From Nocardioides insulae DSM 17944 (GTDB lineage Bacteria; Actinomycetota; Actinomycetes; Propionibacteriales; Nocardioidaceae), in contig NZ_AUGU01000001.1 of the NCBI RefSeq assembly GCF_000422825.1, positions 1-61,230 of the forward strand: 61,230 bases of DNA, written 5' to 3'. Made by a program: the position numbers and the translations under genes. The notes below the pieces were generated by a model. That model had not been told where the DNA came from. It worked only from the letters and a program-made list of their open reading frames with translations, and made no database searches. Shown here piece by piece: positions 44,537 to 52,129 of the stretch; the first letter of the stretch is position 1, and every line of letters begins with the position of its first letter.

Positions 44537-45304
44537 TCAGCCCAAGCGCGCGGCGAGCGCGCTGGCAGCTTGATGCACCTCATCACCGAGTGAGGTCGGG
44601 TCTTCGAAGGCAGGATTGCGGCTTGGCCCCGCGACCTGGATTGCGGCCACACACACGTTGGGGGATGTCAGGACGGGGGCTCCCACCGATGAGGCACCAC
44701 TGACCCGCTCGTCTCGCGACTCTACCCATCCTCGCGTGCGGAGTTCCTTGAGCTCTTCGTGGAACTCGTCGAGGGTCACCTCTACGCCATTCGCGCGGAT
44801 GAAAGCGGGGCGGCCGAGGGTGTCCTCCAGTTCGGGCCGGAGTGCATCCCAATCCATGTACGCCGCCAGGACCTTGCCGGCGCCTAGGTAGAGCGGAAGT
44901 CGCTCACCGATGGGCAGCACGTACCTCAAGGGGTCGTCACCCTGGATGCGGGCAACTACCGCTCTTGAGATGCCAGCGCGCACGAAGACAGAGCTGGTCA
45001 GGCCTGTCGAGGCCGCTAATTGTTGAAGCACGATCGGCGCTGCCGCGGCCACCCGATTCGTTGCCAGGTAGGCGTGTGCCCCAAAGAGCATGGCAACGCC
45101 GGTGCGATAGCCGGCCTCATCATGTTCGACTCTCCCGCGCTCCTCGAGTGCGTTCAGGATCCGCTGCGTTGTGGCTACGTGGAGTCCTGCTCGCCTCGCC
45201 ACCTCACTGAGACGGATGGGCGCGCGGGCCGCTTCGAGCACCTCGAGGACGTCGATGGCCCGGTCCAGGGAGCGCATCGTGTTCGACGTTTTGGTTGGAG
45301 TCAC
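44537..45304 (-). CDS. IclR-family transcriptional regulator of the tct catabolic operon
   Basis: 255 aa. Winged helix SLDRAIDVLEVLEAARAPIRLSEVARRAGLHVATTQRILNALEERG near 11-56, then the IclR effector domain (GLTSSVFVRAGISRAVVARI, LPIGERLPLYLGAGKVLAAY, SVGAPVLTSPNVCVAAIQVAG). GTG 45304 is taken as start (GAAGAG just upstream); ATG 45277 is an alternative. It is divergent from the tctBAC operon across 164 bp holding a good promoter and a nested palindrome, so it is most likely the repressor of that operon, responding to the transported acid or its breakdown product. Confidence 0.9.
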   Translation of the reverse strand: MTPTKTSNTMRSLDRAIDVLEVLEAARAPIRLSEVARRAGLHVATTQRILNALEERGRVEHDEAGYRTGVAMLFGAHAYLATNRVAAAAPIVLQQLAASTGLTSSVFVRAGISRAVVARIQGDDPLRYVLPIGERLPLYLGAGKVLAAYMDWDALRPELEDTLGRPAFIRANGVEVTLDEFHEELKELRTRGWVESRDERVSGASSVGAPVLTSPNVCVAAIQVAGPSRNPAFEDPTSLGDEVHQAASALAARLG

Positions 45305-45401
45305 TGCTCTTCTCTCGTCCCGAATCGGCGGGTCACAGCGATCGATTATCGACCACTCCGTCCGATGTCCTCCACCGGCCGGGTCGCCTACACGCCGGGT
45401 G

Positions 45402-45430
45402 TTGACAGCGTGAGTACCGTCACGCATAGT
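45402..45430 (+). promoter_or_regulatory. Promoter of the tct catabolic operon
   Basis: TTGACA (45402-45407), 17-bp spacer, CATAGT (45425-45430). The -35 box is a perfect consensus and the -10 matches 4 of 6. Transcription would start near 45437, leaving a 30-nt leader before the chosen tctB ATG and placing the palindromic operator on the start point. Confidence 0.7.
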
Positions 45431-45466
45431 TCTCATGTTTTGATAGACCTTATCACGGAATGAGAA
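45430..45466. promoter_or_regulatory. Nested operator candidate for the IclR regulator
   Basis: Outer arms TTCTCAT (45430-45436) and ATGAGAA (45460-45466); inner palindrome TGATA-GACCT-TATCA (45441-45455). It covers the predicted transcription start of the tct operon, so a bound protein would block it. The inner 15-bp element has the size usual for IclR-family operators. Confidence 0.65.
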
Positions 45467-45468
45467 TC

Positions 45469-46020
45469 ATGGGTAGTTCAAAGACCACCCCGGATGCCGC
45501 CGTCACCGCGGAGCACCGGTCGCCCCGGCGGCTTGACGCCGTGGTCGCCGCCCTGGTCACTTGCCTCGGTGTGGCAGCGATACTCGGGTCGCGAACGCTC
45601 GGCTACTGGGTCGAATTGGGACCTGGCCCTGGTTTCTTCCCGCTGTGGTTGGGAGTCGCGCTCACACTGCTCGGTGGCATCTGGCTGGTGATGGAAGTCC
45701 GCGCCTGGCGGAGCCCTTCAGGCACTGACGTGGCCGAGGTGTCCGCCGAGGAGGCGACGCCGGAGTACGACCTGTCCACCGTGATCGCGATCTTGGGAAG
45801 CCTTTGCGTGCTCGCGGCCTGCCTCGAGCCGATCGGCTACCAGCTGAGCATGCTCGTGTTCTTGCTCTACCACCTGATGGTGCTCGGCCGACGAGGGCCC
45901 GTGCTGTCGATCGTGATCGCTTTGTGTGGCAGCTTCGGCGTCTTCACGATCTTCACACGGTTCCTGACGGTGCCGCTTCCCACGTCCTCCATCCCGTTTC
46001 TTCGAGACCTGGGGCTGTGA
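45469..46020 (+). CDS. tctB: Tripartite tricarboxylate transporter small membrane subunit TctB
   Basis: 183 aa with four predicted helices. The TctB pattern appears in LGYWVELGPGPGFFPLWLGVALTLLGGIWL near the N-terminus and in the last helix pair ending LPTSSIPFLRDLGL. It forms the membrane complex with TctA. The chosen ATG (45469) has GGAATGAG upstream; ATG 45460 lies inside the operator-like repeat. Three bases separate it from tctA. Confidence 0.92.
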   Translation: MGSSKTTPDAAVTAEHRSPRRLDAVVAALVTCLGVAAILGSRTLGYWVELGPGPGFFPLWLGVALTLLGGIWLVMEVRAWRSPSGTDVAEVSAEEATPEYDLSTVIAILGSLCVLAACLEPIGYQLSMLVFLLYHLMVLGRRGPVLSIVIALCGSFGVFTIFTRFLTVPLPTSSIPFLRDLGL

Positions 46021-46023
46021 GAC

Positions 46024-47526
46024 GTGGATACCTTCACCGCACTGGCCGAAGGGTTCGGCGCTGCGCTCTCCCCACAGAATCTGCTCTTCGCCCTGATCGG
46101 CTGCCTACTCGGCACCATCCTCGGGATCCTGCCGGGGATCGGGTCGACGGCCGGCATGGCCATCCTGATCCCACTCACACTGGCGATGGACCCGACCAGC
46201 GCGATCATCATGCTCGCTGCGATCTTCTATGGCGGCGCGTACGGCGGCACGATCACCAGCGTCCTGCTCAATATCCCTGGCGAGGGCGAATCCGCCATCA
46301 CCTGTATCGACGGGTATCAGATGACCTTGCGCGGTCGCGCTGGGGTCGCGCTGACGACGGCGGGCGTCGGTTCCTTCATCGGGGGGACCATCGCAACCCT
46401 CGCACTGGTGGTGGCGGCCCAGCCTCTGGCCGAGCTTGGTCTGCGAATCGGCCCGCCGGAGTTCTTCTCCCTGGTGATGATTGGTCTCGCGTTGCTGGTC
46501 GGGTTGGTCGGCCGGTCTGTCTTGAAGGGGCTGATCTCGGCCTGTCTCGGCCTACTCATCGCCATGGTCGGGATCGACCCGGTGATGGGCCTGCCACGGT
46601 TCACCTTCGGGCTCCCACACTTCTTCGACGGAATCAGCTATGTGCCCGTCCTGGTGGGCATCTTTGGACTCGGCGAGATGCTCGCCACTAGCGGTGCCGC
46701 CCCGCGGCCCAAGGCACCCACCCTGCGGGAGCTGCTTCCAAACCGAACCGATGTACGGCGCAGCGCCCCCGCCATCGGCCGTGCCTCCGGGATCGGAACC
46801 GTCATTGGGCTGATTCCGGGAGTCAGTTCCGCGATCTCCTCGCTGCTCGCCTACAGCACCGAAAAGAAGGTCTCGCGGCACCGCGACGAACTTGGTCAGG
46901 GTGCCATCGAGGGCGTCGCCGCACCGGAGACCGCCAACAACGCCCACAGCAACGCCGCCTTCATCCCGCTGTTCACCCTAGGGATACCCGCCTCGCCTGC
47001 GATCGCCGTGCTGATGGGGGCGTTCCTCCAGAACGGGTTGACCCCGGGACCTCAACTGTTCAGCAGCGAACCGGAGTTGGTCTGGACGATCATCGCGAGC
47101 CTGTTCGTCGGGAACCTCCTTCTCCTGCTTCTCAACGTTCCTCTCGTCGGTCTGTGGACCAGGATCCTCGCGATCCCCTACTCGGTGCTGCGGGCCGTCA
47201 TCTTCGCGTTCATCGTGATCGGCTCCTACGCCGTCAGCAACAGCGTGATCGACATCTACGTGATGGTGTTCTTCGGCCTGGTCGGTTTCGTCTTCCGTCA
47301 GGTCGGCCTGCCCCTGGCACCGCTGGTGCTCACCCTCATCCTCGGTCCATTTATCGAAGGGGCGCTGCGGGAATCACTCCAGATCTCCCAGGGCTCCTTC
47401 GCGATCTTCATCGACCGGCCGCTCTCCCTGGTCTTCCTCCTCGTCGCCGTACTGATCCTGGCGGCGTCCCTGTTCGGCAGCGGTCTGAAGCGGAAGGCAG
47501 GACTGCCCACCGACGCCGAAGTCTGA
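46024..47526 (+). CDS. tctA: Tripartite tricarboxylate transporter large permease TctA
   Basis: 500 aa, about 11-12 helices, with the conserved TctA segments LLGTILGILPGIGSTAGMA, FYGGAYGGTITSVLLNIPGE and ETANNAHSNAAFIPLFTLGIPASPAIAVLMGA. Secondary transporter of the TTT family using the binding protein TctC; known substrates are citrate, other carboxylates and aromatic acids. GTG start at 46024. Some codons with A or T in third position are more common here than in the left part of the window. Confidence 0.95.
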   Translation: MDTFTALAEGFGAALSPQNLLFALIGCLLGTILGILPGIGSTAGMAILIPLTLAMDPTSAIIMLAAIFYGGAYGGTITSVLLNIPGEGESAITCIDGYQMTLRGRAGVALTTAGVGSFIGGTIATLALVVAAQPLAELGLRIGPPEFFSLVMIGLALLVGLVGRSVLKGLISACLGLLIAMVGIDPVMGLPRFTFGLPHFFDGISYVPVLVGIFGLGEMLATSGAAPRPKAPTLRELLPNRTDVRRSAPAIGRASGIGTVIGLIPGVSSAISSLLAYSTEKKVSRHRDELGQGAIEGVAAPETANNAHSNAAFIPLFTLGIPASPAIAVLMGAFLQNGLTPGPQLFSSEPELVWTIIASLFVGNLLLLLLNVPLVGLWTRILAIPYSVLRAVIFAFIVIGSYAVSNSVIDIYVMVFFGLVGFVFRQVGLPLAPLVLTLILGPFIEGALRESLQISQGSFAIFIDRPLSLVFLLVAVLILAASLFGSGLKRKAGLPTDAEV

Positions 47527-47566
47527 TCCACCGACTACCTCTCCCGACACACGAAAGGCCACTCCC

Positions 47567-48565
47567 ATGACCCGCTCACCCCGGGCGCTCACACTGGCCG
47601 TCATCGGACTCGTGGGGCTGCCGCTGGCAGCCTGCGCCCAGCAGAACTCGACCTCCGCCGAGACCGGCGACTACCCAAGCAAACCCATCGAACTCGTCGT
47701 CGGATACGACGCCGGCGGCCCGACAGATGCCGGCGCCCGACTCGTGGCCACGGCGCTCGAGGAGAAGCTCAACGCGACCATCACTGTCGTCAATAAGCCG
47801 GGCGCCAATTCCCAGATCGCCTACACGTACATGACCAACGCCGAACCTGACGGTTACACCATGGCAGCTACCACTTTTCCCTCCGCGATCATGACCGTGC
47901 TCGACGAGAGCAGAAACGCCTCCTACGACCGAGACAGCTTCGCACCGGTCGCACTGCAAGTCGTCGACCCCACCGCGGTCGCCGTCGCTCCCGACAGCGA
48001 CATCAAGACGCCAGAAGAGCTCGTCAACGCCGCCAAGGCCGAGCCGGGTCAGCTCACGGCCACCACCACTGGTGTGGCCAGCAACGAACACTTCGCGCTG
48101 GCCAAACTGCAAGAGGAGACGGGTGCGGAGATCGCGCCGGTGCACTTTGCCGACGGCGCCTCGGCCGCCACAACGGCGTTCCTCGGTGGCAACACCGACC
48201 TCCTGATGGCAAACGTCAGCGACCTCAAACCGCTTGAGGAATCGGGGAAAATCCGAGTGGTCGGGGTGATGGACGCCGAGCGTAGCTCCTTCCTTCCCGA
48301 CGTCCCGACGTTCGAAGAGGCCGGGTACGACGTGGAGATCGCCTCCTCACGCGGATTCGCCTTCCCTGCTGGCACCTCTGAGGAAATCGTCGACAAGGTC
48401 TCGACTGCGATCGGAGAAGTGATGGAGGACCCCGATTTCGAGAAGCAGATGACCCAACTCGGCCTGGCCGCCTCGTACATGAACGCCGAGGACTACTCCG
48501 CGTATTGGGACGAGACCGAACAACTCTTCAGCGACCTTTACCCGCTGGTTCAGGAGAACAACTGA
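47567..48565 (+). CDS. tctC: Tripartite tricarboxylate transporter substrate-binding lipoprotein TctC
   Basis: 332 aa Bug-family receptor. Lipobox LAAC with Cys23 ends the signal peptide, so the protein is anchored outside the membrane. The ligand-binding fold is recognisable from PSKPIELVVGYDAGGPTDAGARL, VVNKPGANSQIAYTYM, DSDIKTPEELVNAAK and LPDVPTFEEAGYDVE. Bug proteins bind carboxylates through two hydrogen-bonded waters. Its stop overlaps the next start (TGATG), binding transport to catabolism. Confidence 0.95.
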   Translation: MTRSPRALTLAVIGLVGLPLAACAQQNSTSAETGDYPSKPIELVVGYDAGGPTDAGARLVATALEEKLNATITVVNKPGANSQIAYTYMTNAEPDGYTMAATTFPSAIMTVLDESRNASYDRDSFAPVALQVVDPTAVAVAPDSDIKTPEELVNAAKAEPGQLTATTTGVASNEHFALAKLQEETGAEIAPVHFADGASAATTAFLGGNTDLLMANVSDLKPLEESGKIRVVGVMDAERSSFLPDVPTFEEAGYDVEIASSRGFAFPAGTSEEIVDKVSTAIGEVMEDPDFEKQMTQLGLAASYMNAEDYSAYWDETEQLFSDLYPLVQENN

Positions 48566-49254
48566 TGACCGACCACGCTTCCACCGTTGTCCGCCCAGAC
48601 ACCATGCTCCCCGGTGGCAGGCAGCCCTCTGCCCGACCTGGCTCCCCGGCCCCCGAGACCGTGGAGCGGCTACGCCGGCTCCCTGTGGCCAACATCGGCG
48701 ATGCCATGCAGCGGTTGGGCATGGTCGACGCCGGAATCTCACCGGCCTGGCCCGGTGCTTGCCTCTCCGGCACTGCCTTCACCGTCTGGACGAGGCCTGG
48801 CGACAACCTCGGGATCCACCAGGCGCTCGAACATGTCCAGCCAGGCGATGTCATCGTGGTCAGCGGCGGTGGTGACGAGTCACGAGCTCTGATCGGTGAG
48901 CTCATTGCCGGCAAGGCGAAGATCCGCGGAGTCGCAGGCTTCCTGCTGGACGGCGCGGTGCGTGACGCCGAGGGACTCGCGGAGTACGACATGCCCGTCT
49001 TCGCCCGCGTCCGCACACCAGCTGGCCCCTATAAGGACGGGCCCTATGCCTTGGACGTCGATGTCGCCGTGGGTGGCGTGGTGGTTCGTCCCGGGGACAT
49101 CATCCTGGGCGACGCGGACGGCGTGGTCGTCGTCCCCCTGGAATCGGCGGAGCTGATCGCCACTCGTGCCGAGGCCAAGCAGGCCGCCGAGCAGGCCACT
49201 CGCGACGAGATCGACGCAGCCCTGGCAGGCATCGACCCAGGGAACCGGCCGTGA
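48565..49254 (+). CDS. RraA-like aldolase family protein (HMG/CHA aldolase type)
   Basis: 229 aa. The RraA fold shows VANIGDAMQRLG, GPGD-like region HVQPGDVIVVSGGGDESRALIGELIAGKAKIRGVAGFLLDGAVRDAEGL and GDADGVVVVP. The G-x-x-x-D-G-x-x-R-D pattern is that of class II pyruvate aldolases such as 4-hydroxy-4-methyl-2-oxoglutarate / 4-carboxy-4-hydroxy-2-oxoadipate aldolase, which release pyruvate. In this operon an aldolase cleaving the imported multi-carboxylate is the natural reading, though some RraA proteins have other roles. Overlaps the tctC stop by 1 nt and the USP start by 4. Confidence 0.88.
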   Translation: MTDHASTVVRPDTMLPGGRQPSARPGSPAPETVERLRRLPVANIGDAMQRLGMVDAGISPAWPGACLSGTAFTVWTRPGDNLGIHQALEHVQPGDVIVVSGGGDESRALIGELIAGKAKIRGVAGFLLDGAVRDAEGLAEYDMPVFARVRTPAGPYKDGPYALDVDVAVGGVVVRPGDIILGDADGVVVVPLESAELIATRAEAKQAAEQATRDEIDAALAGIDPGNRP

Positions 49255-49652
49255 CCATCGTGGTCGGCTACATGCCGGGCCGAGCCGGTGAGCAGGTCCT
49301 GACCGCCGCCGTGGCAGAGGCCCGAATCCAGCGCGCCCCACTCGTGATCGTGAACTCCTCGACCGGCGCCGCTTATGCCGACAGCGGACTCGTCCCCGAG
49401 GCCCAACTACTGGCGACCCGTGATCACCTGCGCCGCCAAGAACTGGACGTTGAGGTCGTGCAGATCCCCGACGCCGTCGCCGTGGCTCAGTCCCTGCTCC
49501 TCGAGGCCAGGCGGGTCTCGGCAGATCTGCTCGTCATCGGCCTGCGGCATCGCTCCCGAACCGGCAAGTTCCTGCTCGGCAGCACGGCCCAGACCCTGCT
49601 GCTCCAAGCTCCATGCAACGTCCTGGGGGTCCGACTGCTCGACCACGGCTGA
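49251..49652 (+). CDS. Universal stress protein (UspA-type, single domain)
   Basis: 133 aa. MTIVVGYMPGRAGEQVLTAAVAEA and a C-terminal ATP-binding loop GLRHRSRTGKFLLGSTAQTLL (G-x2-x-G-x9-G-S-type) and APCNVLGVR are classic. It probably binds ATP and adjusts transport or metabolism. USPs are not normally found between catabolic enzymes, but domains of this family also occur in transport regulation. Start GTG overlaps the RraA-like stop (GTGA), so it belongs to the operon. Confidence 0.88.
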   Translation: MTIVVGYMPGRAGEQVLTAAVAEARIQRAPLVIVNSSTGAAYADSGLVPEAQLLATRDHLRRQELDVEVVQIPDAVAVAQSLLLEARRVSADLLVIGLRHRSRTGKFLLGSTAQTLLLQAPCNVLGVRLLDHG

Positions 49653-49696
49653 GACCTCCACTAGCGCTACCTCGCTCCACAGAACGAAAGAACAAC

Positions 49697-50539
49697 ATGT
49701 CTCTCTCCACGAACGATCCTGCCGGTCAGCAGGAGAACACTCCGCGATCAGTCACCATCGTCGGACTCGGCGAAGTCGGCCGCGTTTACGGTTCCGCTCT
49801 CGTAGCTGCCGGTCACCGGGTCTCCGGTCACGATCCGTTCATCGACACCGCTCCGGCTGGCGTCACGGTGCATGGCTTACTGACCGATGCGGTGAAGGGG
49901 GCAGAGCTCGTCATCACGCTGACGGCGGCCTCCGCCAGCCACACCGTGGCTGCAGAAGCCGCAGCTGCGATGCCCGAAGGGGCGATCTACGCCGACTTCA
50001 CCTCATCCGGTCCGGTCGACAAGCGCCGGTTGATCGCCCTGTTCGAACACAGACCCGACGTCTCCCTGACCGACGTCGCGATCCTAGGACCGGTCATCCA
50101 GCAGGGCGTGGCCACACCCCTGATGGCCGTGGGGCCCGGTGCCGCCGTGGTGGCCGAAGTGATGAAGTCGATCGGTGCTGGGATCGAGGTCATCGAAGGC
50201 TCTGTCGGTGACGCCATGGCCCACAAGCTGCTCCGCAGCGTCTTCATGAAGGGACTGGCCTCCGTCGTCGTGGAAGCGGTAGCAGCCGGGCGCGCCGCCG
50301 GGATGGAAGACTGGATCCGTGGTCAGATCACCGACGTCCTCGCCGGCGACGGCCAAGCCGTCATCGATCGATTCCTCAACGGAACTGTCAAGCACGCTCG
50401 CCGCCGCTCCGCCGAGATGCGCTCCACCAGCGCCTACCTCACCGAACTCGGCGTCCCCTCAGAGATGACCGACGCATCCGCAACCGCTATGGAACGCATG
50501 ACCGCCCAGAGCCGCCCGGACGAAAGGGTCGGTTCATGA
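49697..50539 (+). CDS. NAD(P)-dependent dehydrogenase with DUF1932 C-terminal domain
   Basis: 280 aa of the 6-phosphogluconate/3-hydroxyisobutyrate dehydrogenase superfamily. The Rossmann domain opens SVTIVGLGEVGRVYGSALVAAGH, with IYADFTSSGPVDKRRL and LGPVIQQGVATPLMAVG in the middle; the C-terminal helix bundle AHKLLRSVFMKGLASVVVEAVAAGRAAGMEDWI is DUF1932. Some relatives oxidise hydroxyacids such as tartronate or phosphono-hydroxyacids. It would oxidise a hydroxy-acid from the imported substrate. ATG start at 49697; ATGA overlap with the next gene. Confidence 0.9.
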   Translation: MSLSTNDPAGQQENTPRSVTIVGLGEVGRVYGSALVAAGHRVSGHDPFIDTAPAGVTVHGLLTDAVKGAELVITLTAASASHTVAAEAAAAMPEGAIYADFTSSGPVDKRRLIALFEHRPDVSLTDVAILGPVIQQGVATPLMAVGPGAAVVAEVMKSIGAGIEVIEGSVGDAMAHKLLRSVFMKGLASVVVEAVAAGRAAGMEDWIRGQITDVLAGDGQAVIDRFLNGTVKHARRRSAEMRSTSAYLTELGVPSEMTDASATAMERMTAQSRPDERVGS

Positions 50540-51873
50540 TCGGCGTGTGGGCACTGGTGATCTATCTCGCCGTCATTCTCGCCTGGACCACGTTGCTGCG
50601 ACGCAACGTCGGCGAGGCGATGATCCTCGGGTTCCTCGTGGCTGCGTTGTTCAACGGGACACACGTGTTCAGCGCAGGCTGGGAGGCACTGTACGCCGCA
50701 CTCACCGATGAAATCGTCTACGCCACCGTGGTCTTCGTCTTCATGGGCTTCCTGCTTGAGCGGGCAGGCGTCACGCACCGCATGATCAACCTCCTTGACG
50801 CGGCCATCGGTCGCCGCCGAGGAGGCGCGGCCTACGTCTCTACCCTCGCCTCAGCGGGTCTGGGCAGCATTGTCCATAACCAGGCCGCCATCGCGGCGAC
50901 AGTCGGTTCGGTCACCATTCCCTGGATGGATCGGGTCCGTATCGACCGCACCACTGCCGCCACGATCGTCGCGGGCAATGCCGGGATGGGAATCACATTT
51001 CCCTTCAGCGCCTCGATGTTCGTCCTGGTCGGTTCCTCCGCCACCGGAGCCATGCTCGACCTGGATGACCTCATCGTCCCGCTGCTCGTAGGTGGCCTGT
51101 GGTGCGTCCTTCACCGGCTCATCGTCACCTTCATCTTCGTCCGACGAAGCCTTGGTTCCGAGGCACCCATGCCCACCGGGCAAAGCCTGCGGGTGGCGTT
51201 CAGGGCTGGATGGCCGACCATCCTGCTGTTCGTCGGCATCGCGGTGCCCATGGTCCTGACCACCGGAGCCGTGGGCGAGGCGCTCACCGACCATACAGGG
51301 CTCGACGTCGCCGAGGCTGTCAGCCCGATCTTTTGGATGCCGGTCATCCTGATCATCATCGGCCTGGTGCTCGGACGCGGGCAGTTGCCAACTAGCCCCG
51401 CAGCCTGGCTCGAGCTCATCGGCAGTTCGGCTCCCCGCTTCGGGATTGTCGGCGTCACCGTCCTGTTCGCCTTCGCCGGAGCCAACGCCCTGGCCACCAC
51501 CGGCCTGCCGGAACAACTCTCCGGCATCCTCAACGGGCTGGACCTCCCCGTGTGGCTGCTTGCCGTGGTCATCGGGATCATCGTCATTGCCGTCGCAGCC
51601 CCGCTCTCGTCTACCGCCACAATGGCTGCGGTCGGTACCGTCGGCGTCGCCGCCCTAGTTGCAGCCGGCGTGCCTGCGACCACGGCCGCAGTCGCTGTCT
51701 TGATCTTCTCCTCGTGCGAAGCTGCGGTCCCACCCGGCGGCGCTCCGTTGTACGTCGCCTGTGGGATCGCCGGCGTCAACCCACTGCACACCTTCCGCCG
51801 CATGCTGACCTACTACGCGCTGCCGCTCCTCGGCATCGGCGTCATGGTCGCAGCGGGCGTAATCCCCGTCTGA
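50536..51873 (+). CDS. TRAP-type large permease (DctM-like)
   Basis: 445 aa with 11-12 helices. IVYATVVFVFMGFLLERAGVTHRMINLLDAAIG, VHNQAAIAATVGSVTIPWM and GNAGMGITFPFSASMFVLVGSSATGAM correspond to the DctM permease core. TRAP systems need a DctP receptor and a DctQ subunit; neither canonical gene is seen here. It starts within the stop of the dehydrogenase gene (ATGA). It may work with the 81-aa protein that follows, use another receptor, or export a product. Confidence 0.86.
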   Translation: MIGVWALVIYLAVILAWTTLLRRNVGEAMILGFLVAALFNGTHVFSAGWEALYAALTDEIVYATVVFVFMGFLLERAGVTHRMINLLDAAIGRRRGGAAYVSTLASAGLGSIVHNQAAIAATVGSVTIPWMDRVRIDRTTAATIVAGNAGMGITFPFSASMFVLVGSSATGAMLDLDDLIVPLLVGGLWCVLHRLIVTFIFVRRSLGSEAPMPTGQSLRVAFRAGWPTILLFVGIAVPMVLTTGAVGEALTDHTGLDVAEAVSPIFWMPVILIIIGLVLGRGQLPTSPAAWLELIGSSAPRFGIVGVTVLFAFAGANALATTGLPEQLSGILNGLDLPVWLLAVVIGIIVIAVAAPLSSTATMAAVGTVGVAALVAAGVPATTAAVAVLIFSSCEAAVPPGGAPLYVACGIAGVNPLHTFRRMLTYYALPLLGIGVMVAAGVIPV

Positions 51874-51883
51874 CAGGAACCTC

Positions 51884-52129
51884 ATGGCTCACTCCCTTCT
51901 GCGCACCGTGTTCATCGGGTCACTGGTACTCGCCCTGCTGGGCGGTGTCCTCCTGATCGCCTGGCAGGCACTCGGCCTGATTCTGGGGTCAGGCGGAATC
52001 GTCGGCGGACCCAACGGCGTCTTCAAGACCGTGCTGTGTATCGCGTCCTCGGTCTCGGCCGTGGCCGCCTACCTGCTTCTCTACGCCAAGCCACGGGTCG
52101 AGCAGCCGAACCAGGAGACCGTCCGATGA
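51884..52129 (+). CDS. Small two-helix membrane protein, candidate partner of the DctM-like permease
   Basis: 81 aa with two hydrophobic helices (about 8-33 and 45-69) and a short hydrophilic tail. There is no recognised family. It is too short for a normal DctQ (about 160 aa, four helices) but stands in its place after the permease, 10 bp away with AGGA before the ATG. It ends in an ATGA overlap with the cyclase-family gene. Confidence 0.7.
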   Translation: MAHSLLRTVFIGSLVLALLGGVLLIAWQALGLILGSGGIVGGPNGVFKTVLCIASSVSAVAAYLLLYAKPRVEQPNQETVR

